From positions 186,001-250,000 of the forward strand of contig NZ_JBMSDZ010000002.1 in NCBI RefSeq assembly GCF_049445995.1: 64,000 nucleotides of DNA, read 5' to 3'. Position numbers and translations under genes: made by a program. Within the stretch, counting starts at the first letter, position 1; every line of letters begins with the position of its first letter. Under the pieces are notes generated by a model. The model was given only the letters and a program-made list of their open reading frames with translations, did not search any database and was not told the DNA's origin. Positions 47,715 to 57,171 of the stretch are shown piece after piece. This DNA is from Dyella_A sp049445995. Lineage in GTDB: Bacteria; Pseudomonadota; Gammaproteobacteria; Xanthomonadales; Rhodanobacteraceae.

Positions 47715-48227
47715 TCAATCCACACGCACCAAGTCAGCCAAATCAAGCCACGGCCCGATCGACCAATGCCCCCGTGCCTGTCCCGACGGCGAAGGCAGCA
47801 CGAACACCCGCGTGGTGCCGATGCGCTCCGGCTGCACCCCGTAGCCTGAAATCGCCCGCCCCAACGCCGCCTTGGCGCCGTGCTTGCTGGTGAAGGCCAG
47901 CCAGCGCGGGGCGGAGCGTTCGATCTTCGCCACCAGCGCCGGCACGTCGAACGCATCGCGCGGCAGCTCGCTGTCGTTGCCGCTGTGGAACTTGGCCAGG
48001 TCGGTGAAGCCGATACCCAGCGTAGGCAGCTGCGCGAACTCGTGCGGCGCATACAGCCGCGGCGTTAGTGCCACCTCGGCCAGCGCGCGCCAGAACAGGT
48101 TGCCCGGATGCGCGTAATACGCGCCCTCCCGCGCCGAGCGCGTGCCGGCCGCGGTGCCGCAGAACACCAGCGCCAGGCCACCCTGCAGCATGTCCGGGAG
48201 GACGTGACTGTCAGAGCGCGGCGTCAT
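47715..48227 (-). CDS. Mug/TDG-type mismatch-specific DNA glycosylase, variant motif
   Basis: 170 aa of the uracil-DNA glycosylase superfamily. Motif 1 reads FCGTAAGTRSAREGAYYAHPGNLFW; in E. coli Mug the same place has GINPG with the catalytic Asn, so here Asn is replaced by Ala. Motif 2 is LPSPSGQARGHW where Mug has NPSG. The AHPxNxFW helix confirms the family. It should remove deaminated or mismatched bases, but the substrate range may differ. The start overlaps the end of the Dph6-like gene by 17 nt. The mug symbol is withheld because of the motif difference. Confidence 0.85.
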   Translation of the reverse strand: MTPRSDSHVLPDMLQGGLALVFCGTAAGTRSAREGAYYAHPGNLFWRALAEVALTPRLYAPHEFAQLPTLGIGFTDLAKFHSGNDSELPRDAFDVPALVAKIERSAPRWLAFTSKHGAKAALGRAISGYGVQPERIGTTRVFVLPSPSGQARGHWSIGPWLDLADLVRVD

Positions 48228-48900
48228 CGAGCAGGAAGTCGGTGAACTGGAAGCGCCCGTCGCGCAGCACCGACTCGCCCTTGCGCAGATGCAGCGGCGT
48301 GCGGAACAGCGGCCCGCCGAAACTCAGTGTGTGGAACTCGCCGCGCTCGCCGCACGGGTCCACCCCGACCGGCAGGGCATCGAGCAGGGCGCCGTCGAAC
48401 GCGCGGCCGCAGAACGACGCATCGAGCTGCTGCGTGTCCACGCAGCACAGCACGGCGCGATGGCCTTCGGCCACGAAGCGGCGCGACAGCGCGGCGGTGT
48501 CCTCGCCCCAGATCGGAAACACCGCCCGCCACTCGGCCTTGCCCAGCTGGCGCACGCGGTAATCGCGCACGTCCTGCAGGAACAGGTCGCCGAACGCGCA
48601 GTGCCGCACGCCCGGCCAGCGCATGCGCGCCTCGGCCAGCGCATTGGCGTGGGCCTGCTCGTAGGCGTCGTTGGAGCCGGGCCAGTCCATTTCGGCCACC
48701 ACCAGCGGCAGGCCGAGCGAGGCCGCCTGCGCCTCGAGGATGTCGTGGCGCACGCCGTGCATGGCGATGCGGCCGTAGGTGCGGTTGACCGTGGTGAGCA
48801 GGGCGACCACCTGCCAGTGCGGATCGGCGCGCAGCCGCTGCAAGGCCATCAGGCAGTCCTTGCCGCCACTCCAGGCGAGCAGGATCGGTGTCGGAGTCAT
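48211..48900 (-). CDS. Dph6-like PP-loop ATPase (diphthine-ammonia ligase family)
   Basis: 229 aa. The N-terminal PP-loop SGGKDCLMAL (residues 11-20) and the following VVALLTTVNRTYGRIAMHGVR are typical of the MJ0570/Dph6 family. In archaea and eukaryotes this enzyme amidates diphthine on EF-2; bacteria lack diphthamide, so the bacterial substrate is unknown. GVDPCGERGEFHTLSFGGPLF is the conserved C-terminal signature. It is transcribed with the glycosylase, which overlaps its 3' end. Confidence 0.88.
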   Translation of the reverse strand: MTPTPILLAWSGGKDCLMALQRLRADPHWQVVALLTTVNRTYGRIAMHGVRHDILEAQAASLGLPLVVAEMDWPGSNDAYEQAHANALAEARMRWPGVRHCAFGDLFLQDVRDYRVRQLGKAEWRAVFPIWGEDTAALSRRFVAEGHRAVLCCVDTQQLDASFCGRAFDGALLDALPVGVDPCGERGEFHTLSFGGPLFRTPLHLRKGESVLRDGRFQFTDFLLDDAAL

Positions 48901-48964
48901 CCGCTCACTTTACGCGATCACCGTGCCCACACGGCGTGGACACGCGCGCTGCCACGCTGGGGGC

Positions 48965-50143
48965 ATGACGGATTTCCTGCCCGACCTGTGGACCCGCTCG
49001 GCCGCCTTCCGGCTCGGCGCGAGCGCCGCCGTGGCCCTGTTGCTGGCGATCGCGCTGCATCGGGCGATCCGCGCGCTGCTGTGGCGGCTGAGCGCCGGGC
49101 ATCCGATGGCCCGCGACATGCTGCGCTACGCCCGCGCGCCGATGGGCTGGCTGGTGCCGCTGGTGGCGCTCGCCGTGGTGTTGCATGCGCGCCCCGAGTC
49201 GGCGCTGCTGGCCCCGGTATCGCTGCTCTCGCACGTGCTGGTGGTGGCGCTGATCGGCGTGGCGAGCTGGCTGGGCGTGCGTTGCGTGCAGGCGGCCGAG
49301 GCGTTCTTCGCCCGTCGGTTCCCGTTGGACATGGCTGACAACCTGCGCGCCCGCCGCGTGCTGACCCAGGTGCGCGTACTCGGCCGCACCGCCAGCGTGC
49401 TGATCGTGCTGCTTGGCCTGGCCGCCGCGCTGATGACGCTGCCGCAGGTGCGCCAGATCGGCGCCAGCCTGCTCGCCTCCGCCGGGCTGGCCGGGCTGGC
49501 GCTGGGACTGGCCGCCAAGCCGGTGCTGAGCAACCTGATCGCCGGTGTGCAGATCGCGCTGACCCAGCCGATCCGGCTGGACGACGTGGTGATCATCGAG
49601 GAGGAGTGGGGCCGGATCGAGGAGATCACCGGCACCTACGTGGTGGTGCACATCTGGGACGAGCGGCGGCTGGTGGTGCCGCTGAACTGGTTCATCGAGC
49701 ACCCGTTCCAGAACTGGACGCGCGCCAGCGCGCAGATCGTCGGCACCGTGTTCCTGTGGCTGGACTACGGCGTACCGATGGCCGCACTGCGCGAGGAGCT
49801 GACGCGGCTGTGCCGCGAGGCGCCCGAGTGGGACGGCCGGGTGTGCCTGCTGCAGGTGACCGATGCCAGCGAGCGCGCCATGCAACTGCGCGCGCTGGTC
49901 AGCTCGGCCGATTCTGGCCGCAACTGGGACCTGCGCTGCCGCGTGCGCGAGGGCCTGCTGGCCTTCGTGCAGGCCAATTTCCCGCAGGCCCTGCCGCGCT
50001 GGCGCGGCGAGTGTTTAGGGCCGGCCGGGACCCCGGCCGACGCGGCCCACCGGCCGGTGCGCCACCCGCCGCCGCCGCAGCGTAGCCCGCACCCGGAAGA
50101 CGGCGCCGCGGGACCGTCGCCTGCGCCCGACGACGCAGGCTGA
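48965..50143 (+). CDS. MscS-family mechanosensitive ion channel
   Basis: 392 aa. Four hydrophobic segments lead to the pore helix LASAGLAGLALGLAAKPVLSNLIAGV (residues about 176-201), with Gly/Ala packing as in MscS TM3. A beta domain follows: PIRLDDVVIIEEEWGRIEEI and WDERRLVVPLNWFIEHPFQNWT. It should open under membrane tension to release solutes. The C-terminal 50 residues are Pro-rich (HPPPPQRSPHPEDGAAG) and unlike the family. Divergent from the Dph6-like gene, 64 nt away. Confidence 0.9.
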   Translation: MTDFLPDLWTRSAAFRLGASAAVALLLAIALHRAIRALLWRLSAGHPMARDMLRYARAPMGWLVPLVALAVVLHARPESALLAPVSLLSHVLVVALIGVASWLGVRCVQAAEAFFARRFPLDMADNLRARRVLTQVRVLGRTASVLIVLLGLAAALMTLPQVRQIGASLLASAGLAGLALGLAAKPVLSNLIAGVQIALTQPIRLDDVVIIEEEWGRIEEITGTYVVVHIWDERRLVVPLNWFIEHPFQNWTRASAQIVGTVFLWLDYGVPMAALREELTRLCREAPEWDGRVCLLQVTDASERAMQLRALVSSADSGRNWDLRCRVREGLLAFVQANFPQALPRWRGECLGPAGTPADAAHRPVRHPPPPQRSPHPEDGAAGPSPAPDDAG

Positions 50144-50250
50144 ACGACGGCGGTGGCCGCGGTCACAAGCGGCCAAAGTCAAGGGCGCGCGCGCATCGAC
50201 AGTGCGCCAAGCCAGCCGCTATAAAGGTCGTTCCGGGCAGGGGTAATGCG

Positions 50251-51747
50251 TTGAGCGAAGAGATCCTGATCAATGTGACACCGCGCGAGACCCGCGTCGG
50301 CATCGTCGAGAACGGCATGCTGCAGGAGGTGCACGTAGAACGCGCCTCCCGGCGCGGCTACGTGGGCAACATCTACAAGGGCCGGGTGCAGCGGGTGATG
50401 CCCGGCATGCAGGCGGTGTTCGTGGACATTGGGCTGGACCGCGCGGCGTTCCTGCACGCCTCGGACATCATTCGCCCGGCGATCCCCGGTGTGGAGGGCG
50501 AGACGAACGGCAACGGCAACGGCCACGCGCCCTCGATCAGCGAGCTGGTGCACGAGGGCCAGGAGATCGTGGTGCAGGTGGTGAAGGATCCGATCAGCAC
50601 CAAGGGCGCGCGACTCTCCACCCACCTGTCGATACCCTCGCGCTACCTGGTGCTGCTGCCGCACGCGCGCACGCTGGGCATCTCCGCGCGCATCGAGGAC
50701 GAGGCCGAGCGCCAGCGCCTGAAGGACATACTCAACCCGCTGATCGGCGAGGACGTGCCCGGCACGCCGCACCCGGGCTTCATTGTGCGCACCAATGCCG
50801 AGGGACAATCGGCCGAGGCACTGGCCTTCGACGTCGCCTACCTCGGCAAGGTGTGGCGCGTGGTGCAGGAGAACATCGCCCGGGCCAGGATGGGTGAACG
50901 CGTCTACGAGGAGTTGTCGCTGCCGCTGCGCAGCCTGCGCGATGCGCTCAACGAGACCATCGAGAAGGTGCGCGTGGATTCGCGCGAGACCTTCGAGAAG
51001 GTGGTCAAGTTCGTGCACAAGTTCATGCCCAGCCTGGACGACCGCATCGAGCACTACGACGGCGAGCGGCCGATCTTCGACCTCTACGGCGTGGAGGACG
51101 AGATCCAGCGCGCGCTGAAGAAGGAGGTGCCGCTCAAATCCGGCGGCTACCTGATCGTCGACCAGACCGAGGCGATGACCACCATCGACGTCAACACCGG
51201 CGGCTACCTCGGCACGCGCAACCTGGAAGAGACCGTCTACCGCACCAACCTGGAAGCGGCGCAGGCGGCCGCGCGCCAGCTGCGCCTGCGCAACCTGGGC
51301 GGCATTATCATCATCGACTTCATCGACATGACCGACGAGGAGCACAGGCGTCAGGTCATCCGCATGCTGGAGAAGGGCCTGGCCCGCGACCACGCCAAGA
51401 CCACGGTGTATCCGATGTCGGCGCTGGGCCTGGTAGAGATGACCCGCAAGCGCACCACCGAGAGCCTGGAGCGCCAGCTGTGCGAGCCGTGCCCCGCCTG
51501 CGCGGGACGCGGCACGCTGAAGACCGCCGAGACGGTGACCTACGAGATCTTCCGCGAGATCACCCGCGCGGTGCGCCAGTTCAACGCCGCCAAGCTGCTG
51601 GTGATGGCCAGTCCGGCGGTGGTCAACCGCATCCTCGAAGAGGAGTCCGCCGCGGTGGCCGAACTGGAGGAGTTCATCTCCAAGAGCATACGCTTCCAGG
51701 CCGAAGAGCATTATTCGCAGGAACAGTTCGATGTGGTTCTGCTGTAA
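50251..51747 (+). CDS. rng: Ribonuclease G
   Basis: 498 aa from a TTG start with GCAGGGG before it. The S1 domain (residues about 38-130) contains a short extra segment, ETNGNGNGHAPS. The catalytic DNase I-like domain carries Asp313 in TIDVNTGGY and Asp356 in IIIIDFIDM. The zinc-link Cys are C411, C414 and C417 in CEPCPAC. It processes 16S rRNA 5' ends and decays mRNA. The order rng-yhdP-tldD is the same as in E. coli. Confidence 0.96.
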   Translation: MSEEILINVTPRETRVGIVENGMLQEVHVERASRRGYVGNIYKGRVQRVMPGMQAVFVDIGLDRAAFLHASDIIRPAIPGVEGETNGNGNGHAPSISELVHEGQEIVVQVVKDPISTKGARLSTHLSIPSRYLVLLPHARTLGISARIEDEAERQRLKDILNPLIGEDVPGTPHPGFIVRTNAEGQSAEALAFDVAYLGKVWRVVQENIARARMGERVYEELSLPLRSLRDALNETIEKVRVDSRETFEKVVKFVHKFMPSLDDRIEHYDGERPIFDLYGVEDEIQRALKKEVPLKSGGYLIVDQTEAMTTIDVNTGGYLGTRNLEETVYRTNLEAAQAAARQLRLRNLGGIIIIDFIDMTDEEHRRQVIRMLEKGLARDHAKTTVYPMSALGLVEMTRKRTTESLERQLCEPCPACAGRGTLKTAETVTYEIFREITRAVRQFNAAKLLVMASPAVVNRILEEESAAVAELEEFISKSIRFQAEEHYSQEQFDVVLL

Positions 51748-51774
51748 CCCGCCCGGCGGCGCGGGCGACGTCCG

Positions 51775-54700
51775 GTGAGGCGCTCCTGGGCATGGCATGC
51801 ACACGCGCTGGCGCGTGCGCTCGGCTGGACGGTCGGCGTGTGCCTGATCACCCTGGCGGTGATCGCCGCGCTGGCCCAGCTGCTGCTGCCGGAACTGGCG
51901 CAACACCCACAGTGGGTGGCCGCACAGCTGAGCCAGCGGCTGCAGCGACCGGTGAGCTTCGAGTCGATGCAGGGGCGCTGGACGCCGGCCGGTCCCCGCT
52001 TCGACCTGCGCGGGGTGACCATCGGCGTGGCGGACGCCGGGCAGGCGCCGCTGCACATCCCGCAGGCGGACCTCGCGCTGGACTTCGGCGGCTGGCTGCT
52101 GCCGGCGCGGCACCTGCTCAACGTGCACGCGCGCGGCCTGCAGCTTGACCTGAGTCGCGGCACCGATGGGCGCTGGACGATCCGCGGCATCGGCACGGCC
52201 GGCGGCGAGTCGTCTGCGCCGGTGTCGTTGAGCAAGCTGTCGCTGGACCTGTGGCTGGACGACCTGCACATCGACCTCGCCGACCAGCGCAGCGGCCGCC
52301 ACTATAACGTGCTGGCCGAACAGCTGCGCATGAGCCTGGATGCCGGCCGCGTGCGGCTTGGTGCGCGGCTGAGCCGCCCGGGTGCCGACGGCACGATCCG
52401 CGCCGCGGGCGATTTCCGCGACGACGGCAGCCGCGGGCGCATGTGGCTGGCCGGCGACAAGCTCGACGTGAAGGCCATGCTGGGCGATGCGGTGTTGGCC
52501 GGCTATACGGCCGAACGCGGCCACGGCCGGCTGGCGGCATGGCTGGACTGGCGCGCCGGCAAGGCGGTGCGGGGCCTGCTGCAGATCGACCTCACCAACG
52601 TCTCGCTGCTGGGTCCGGGTGGCAATCGGGCCGAGGTGGCGGCGATCCATGGCATCACCGAGATCCGCCAGACCGCCGACGGCTACCGGTTGGCCTGGGC
52701 CGGCGCCGACGGCAGTGCACTGGTGGCCGTGCTGCACCGACCTTCCACCGACGCGTTGCGGTTCGGTGTGGCCGCCCGCCACCTTCAACTGGCGCCGCTG
52801 GCGCCGTGGCTGGCGCTCAAGCCGGACCTGTCACCGGCGCTCGCGCAGTGGCTGGGTGCGGGCCAGCCACACGGCGAGATCGCCCGCGCCGACCTGCAGT
52901 GGCAGCGCGGCTCCGGCCTGTTGCGGCTGCAGGCGCAGCTCAAGGGCGTGGGCATTGATCCGGTCGGCCGTCTGCCGGGCATTGACCGGCTCGACGGCAC
53001 GCTGCGCGGCGACGCGCAGGCGGTCACCCTGGAAATGCCCGCGCAGGCCACCGTGCTGCGGTTTCCGCACGCGTTCGCGCAGCCGTTCGCGCTGTCGCAG
53101 TTCGGCGGCACGGTGGCCGCGTGGCAGGACGGGGACGGCACCCACCTGGGCGCGGACGCACTGGATTTCACCGGTGCCGGTTTCGCCGGCCAGGCGCGCG
53201 GCGAGGTGCTGCTGCCGGCCGGCGGCGGTGCGCCGTTTCTGGACCTCTACGCCCACGTCGACCAAGCCGACATCGCGGCCGCGAAGTTGTTCTGGCCGCT
53301 GACGATGTCACCCAAGGCGGTGGCGTGGCTGAACCGCGCCCTGGTCGCCGGCCATATCGACGGCGGCGACGCGCTGGTGCGCGGCAGCCTGGCCGACTGG
53401 CCGTTCCGCCACGACGAGGGGCGCTTCGAGGCGCAGGCGCGCATCAGCGACCTCACGCTGGATTACGGCGAAAACTGGCCGCGTGCCGAGCATCTCGCCG
53501 TGGTGGCCAATTTCATCGACAACGGCATGCTGGTGCAGGCCACCGGCGGCGAGGCGCTGGACGTGAAACTCGACCACGCAGTGGCACTGATTCCCGAGTT
53601 CGGCGACGCCCTGCTCGACCTCAACGCCAGCGGCAGCGGCAGCGGCGGCAGCCTGATGGACTTCGTCAGCGACAGCCCGATCGCCGCGCGCGAGGCCGCC
53701 ACGCTGGCCAAGCTCAAGCTCGGCGGCAAGGGCGATTTCGATTTCCACCTGCAACTGCCGCTCAAGCCCGGCGCGAAGCTGCAGCTCAACGGCACCGCGC
53801 AGCTCACCGATGCCGACCTTAGCGCGCCGGCGTGGAAGCTCAGGCTGGACAAGCTCAACGGCCCGCTGCAGTTCGACGCGCACGGGCTCACCGCCGGTCC
53901 GCTCGAGACGGTTTTTCGCGGCCAGCCGTCCAGCCTGCAGATGCGCCTGGCCGGCGCCACCGGCGATCCCAACGTGATGTTGTCGGCCAGCCTCGACGGG
54001 CGCTACAGCCTGGCCGAACTGGCGCAGGACCAGCCGGCGCTCGCCTGGCTGGGCGACGCCTCGGCGGGGCGCAGCAGCATGCGCATCGGCTTCGACATCA
54101 CCCGTGATGCGCCCGATGCGCCGTGGCAGCAGACGCTCAGCGTCGACTCCACCCTGCAGGGCATCGCGCTCAAGCTGCCCGCGCCACTGGACAAGCCGGC
54201 GTCCAGCGCCGAGCAACTGCACGTGAGCCTGCCGCTGCCTACCGCGGCGGCGGATCTGCGCGTCTCGCTGGGCGACATCCTGCGTGCGCGCTTGCGCCTG
54301 CCCGGCGCCGCTGGCGAACCGCTCGGCGGCACGCTGGTGCTGGGCGACCGGATGCCCGACGCCGTGCCCGCGCAGGGCCTGCGCGTGCGCGGCCACGGCG
54401 ATCGCCTGGACGTCAGCGGCTGGATCCAGCACGTGGTCGCCGGCAGCAGCGGTGCTGGCGCACCCACGCTGGAGAGCATCGACCTGAGCGCCGATCACGC
54501 CACGCTGTTCGGCAGCGATTTCCCCGGCCTGCGGCTGCAGGTACAGCCGCAGGCCGGCGAGCTTTCCATCGATGCCGACGGCGCCACGCTGGCCGGCCAT
54601 TTCCAGGTGCCCACCGTCGACCTGGACAAGCGTGGCATCACCGCGCAGCTCAAGCGCCTGTACTGGCCCAAGACCGAGTCGACCAGAGGCACCAGCGCGG

Positions 54701-55650
54701 ACACCGGCCCCAGCCCCGAGCAGGCCGCGCGCACCGGCGTGCGGCCATCCGGCCTGCCGCCGCTGCACCTGCTGGTGGACGACCTGCGCCTGGGCGACGC
54801 CCGCCTCGGCCAGGCGCGGCTGGAGAGCTGGCCCACCGCCAACGGCATGCACATCGATCAGCTGCGCGCGCTGTCCGGCAGCGTGCAGATCACCGCGGCC
54901 GGCGACTGGAACGGCACGCCGGAAGACAGCCGCACCCATCTCAACATCGACTTTGCCGCCAAGGACATTGGCAAGATGCTCGGCGCGCTCGGCTTCGACG
55001 GCTTGTTCGACGATGGCAAGACCCGCGCCCACCTCGACGGCAGCTGGCCGGGCGGACCCTCGGCGATCACCCTGGCCAACCTCAACGGCAAGCTCGACGT
55101 GCACGTGACCGACGGGCGCATTCCCGAGGCGACCTCGCCGGGCGTGGGCCGCCTGCTCGGCCTGGTCTCGCTGGCCGAGCTGCCGCGCCGGCTCACGCTG
55201 GATTTCGGCGACGTGTTCGGCAAGGGGCTGGCGTTCGACACCATCGACGGCAGCTTCGAGTTCGCCGACGGCAACGCCACCACCCGCAACCTCAAGATCA
55301 GCGGCCCATCCGCGGAGATCACCGTCAGCGGACGCACCGGCATGCGTGCCCGCGATTACGACCAGCAGCTGTACGTGGTGCCGCACGTGGGCAACAGCCT
55401 GCCGGTGGTGGGTGCGGTGGTCGGCGGCCCGGTCGGCGCGGCGGCCGGGCTGGCGGTGCAGGGTCTGCTCGGCAAGGGACTCAACAAGGCCGCCAGCGCG
55501 CGTTACGCGATCACTGGCAGCTGGGACAAGCCGATCATCACGCTGGTGGAGAAAAAGGGCGTGCCGAGGCCGGCTCCAGCTCCAGCCGCCAGCGCACCGG
55601 CGCCTGCTGCCCCGGCCTCCGCCGGCAGCAGCGGCGCGCCAGCCCGCTGA
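51775..55650 (+). CDS. yhdP: YhdP family inter-membrane phospholipid transport protein
   Basis: 1291 aa from a GTG start. An N-terminal membrane anchor (residues about 16-38) is followed by a very long periplasmic beta-rich region of the AsmA-like/DUF3971 type and a C-terminal AsmA-2-like part (FDTIDGSFEFADGNA, GRTGMRARDYDQQLYVVPHV). Such proteins form a hydrophobic groove between inner and outer membrane; in E. coli YhdP with TamB and YdbH moves phospholipids. The last 30 residues are an Ala/Pro tail (PAPAPAASAPAPAAPA). It lies 27 nt after rng. Confidence 0.93.
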   Translation: MRRSWAWHAHALARALGWTVGVCLITLAVIAALAQLLLPELAQHPQWVAAQLSQRLQRPVSFESMQGRWTPAGPRFDLRGVTIGVADAGQAPLHIPQADLALDFGGWLLPARHLLNVHARGLQLDLSRGTDGRWTIRGIGTAGGESSAPVSLSKLSLDLWLDDLHIDLADQRSGRHYNVLAEQLRMSLDAGRVRLGARLSRPGADGTIRAAGDFRDDGSRGRMWLAGDKLDVKAMLGDAVLAGYTAERGHGRLAAWLDWRAGKAVRGLLQIDLTNVSLLGPGGNRAEVAAIHGITEIRQTADGYRLAWAGADGSALVAVLHRPSTDALRFGVAARHLQLAPLAPWLALKPDLSPALAQWLGAGQPHGEIARADLQWQRGSGLLRLQAQLKGVGIDPVGRLPGIDRLDGTLRGDAQAVTLEMPAQATVLRFPHAFAQPFALSQFGGTVAAWQDGDGTHLGADALDFTGAGFAGQARGEVLLPAGGGAPFLDLYAHVDQADIAAAKLFWPLTMSPKAVAWLNRALVAGHIDGGDALVRGSLADWPFRHDEGRFEAQARISDLTLDYGENWPRAEHLAVVANFIDNGMLVQATGGEALDVKLDHAVALIPEFGDALLDLNASGSGSGGSLMDFVSDSPIAAREAATLAKLKLGGKGDFDFHLQLPLKPGAKLQLNGTAQLTDADLSAPAWKLRLDKLNGPLQFDAHGLTAGPLETVFRGQPSSLQMRLAGATGDPNVMLSASLDGRYSLAELAQDQPALAWLGDASAGRSSMRIGFDITRDAPDAPWQQTLSVDSTLQGIALKLPAPLDKPASSAEQLHVSLPLPTAAADLRVSLGDILRARLRLPGAAGEPLGGTLVLGDRMPDAVPAQGLRVRGHGDRLDVSGWIQHVVAGSSGAGAPTLESIDLSADHATLFGSDFPGLRLQVQPQAGELSIDADGATLAGHFQVPTVDLDKRGITAQLKRLYWPKTESTRGTSADTGPSPEQAARTGVRPSGLPPLHLLVDDLRLGDARLGQARLESWPTANGMHIDQLRALSGSVQITAAGDWNGTPEDSRTHLNIDFAAKDIGKMLGALGFDGLFDDGKTRAHLDGSWPGGPSAITLANLNGKLDVHVTDGRIPEATSPGVGRLLGLVSLAELPRRLTLDFGDVFGKGLAFDTIDGSFEFADGNATTRNLKISGPSAEITVSGRTGMRARDYDQQLYVVPHVGNSLPVVGAVVGGPVGAAAGLAVQGLLGKGLNKAASARYAITGSWDKPIITLVEKKGVPRPAPAPAASAPAPAAPASAGSSGAPAR

Positions 55651-55731
55651 ATCGCCCGCGACGTCGCCACGCTTGCGTTGAAAGCCCACGCTCAGGCCTT
55701 ATCTCGTCTGTTTCCCCCCGACGATGTGCCC

Positions 55732-57171
55732 ATGCCCTCTCTTCTCGACCAAGTCCAGCAGCGCCTGCTCATGCCCGGCGGCCTCGCCACCGGCGATCTG
55801 GATCGCGTGTTCACCCAGCTGATGGCGCCGTCGATCGACGCCGCGGACCTGTATTTCCAGCACTCGCGCAGCGAGTCGTGGACGCTGGAGGAGGGCATCG
55901 TCAAGGACGGCAGCCACTCTATCGAGCAGGGCGTGGGCGTGCGCGCGATCAGCGGCGAGAAGACCGGCTTCGCCTATTCCGACGAGATCGTGCTGCCGCA
56001 GCTGCTGGAAGCCTCCCGGGCCGCGCGCGCCATCGCGCAGGACGGCCGCGGCGCCGGCAAGCCGCTGGCGCTGGGCAACGCGCGCGCGCTGTATCCGGCG
56101 ATCGACCCGGTCGAGAGCCTGCCCAATCCGGACAAGATCGCGCTGCTGCGCGAAGTGGACGCCTACGCGCGCTCGCGCGACCCGCGCATCACCCAGGTGA
56201 TCGTCAGCCTCGCCGCCACACTGGACACCATCCTCATCGCCGCCTCCGACGGCACGCTGGCCGCCGATGTGCGCCCGCTGGTACGCATCAACGTGCAGGT
56301 GATCGCCGAGGCCAACGGCCGCCGCGAGCAGGGCTATGCCGGCGGCGGCGGCCGCTACAGCTACGGCGAGCTGATCGCCAACGGCCGCGCGCTCGGCTTT
56401 GCCGACGAGGCGGTGCGCCAGGCGTTGGTGAACCTGGAGTCGATCGACGCCCCGGCCGGCCAGATGACCGTGGTGCTCGGCCCGGGCTGGCCCGGCGTGC
56501 TGCTGCACGAGGCGATCGGCCACGGCCTGGAGGGCGACTTCAACCGCAAGGGCAGCTCCGCCTTCGCCGGCCGCATCGGCCAGCGCGTCGCGGCCAGGGG
56601 CGTCACCGTGGTCGACGACGGCACGCTGCCGGGCCGCCGCGGCTCGCTCAGCATCGACGACGAGGGCACGTCGACCGAATGCACCACGCTGATCGAGGAC
56701 GGCATCCTGGTCGGCTACATGCAGGACAAGCTCAACGCCCGCCTGATGGGCATGCAGCCCACCGGCAACGGCCGCCGCGAATCGTTCACCCAGCTGCCGA
56801 TGCCGCGCATGACCAACACCTACATGCGCGGCGGCAGCATGGACCCGGCCGAGATCATCCGCTCGGTGAAGAAGGGCCTGTACGCGCCCAACTTCGGCGG
56901 CGGCCAGGTGGACATCACCAACGGCAAGTTCACCTTCTCCGCCAGCGAGGCCTACCTGATCGAGGACGGCAGGATCACCGCGCCGGTGAAGGGCGCCACC
57001 CTGATCGGTTCCGGCCCCGAGGTGCTGCACCGCGTCTCGATGATCGGCAACGACATGGCGCTGGACGAGGGCGTGGGCGTGTGCGGCAAGGATGGCCAGA
57101 GCGTGCCGGTGGGCGTGGGCCAGCCGACCCTGCGCATCGATGCGATGACGGTGGGCGGCACGGCGTCCTGA
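55732..57171 (+). CDS. tldD: Metalloprotease TldD
   Basis: 479 aa. [11 protein letters not shown] (His259, Glu260, His264) is the zinc site of the TldD subunit. Other conserved parts are [13 protein letters not shown] and the C-terminal GTAS. It forms a heterodimer with PmbA (TldE), which trims modified peptides. ATG 55732 gives the family start; a TTG at 55678 is not needed. The partner gene pmbA is only 1.7 kb away, unlike in E. coli, where the two are far apart. Confidence 0.95.
   Translation: MPSLLDQVQQRLLMPGGLATGDLDRVFTQLMAPSIDAADLYFQHSRSESWTLEEGIVKDGSHSIEQGVGVRAISGEKTGFAYSDEIVLPQLLEASRAARAIAQDGRGAGKPLALGNARALYPAIDPVESLPNPDKIALLREVDAYARSRDPRITQVIVSLAATLDTILIAASDGTLAADVRPLVRINVQVIAEANGRREQGYAGGGGRYSYGELIANGRALGFADEAVRQALVNLESIDAPAGQMTVVLGPGWPGVLLHEAIGHGLEGDFNRKGSSAFAGRIGQRVAARGVTVVDDGTLPGRRGSLSIDDEGTSTECTTLIEDGILVGYMQDKLNARLMGMQPTGNGRRESFTQLPMPRMTNTYMRGGSMDPAEIIRSVKKGLYAPNFGGGQVDITNGKFTFSASEAYLIEDGRITAPVKGATLIGSGPEVLHRVSMIGNDMALDEGVGVCGKDGQSVPVGVGQPTLRIDAMTVGGTAS

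Noticed and set aside
47592..47893. Three overlapping small plus-strand frames beside the 21-bp repeats
   Set aside because: They read through the repetitive sequence and the antisense of the glycosylase gene, in all three frames at once.
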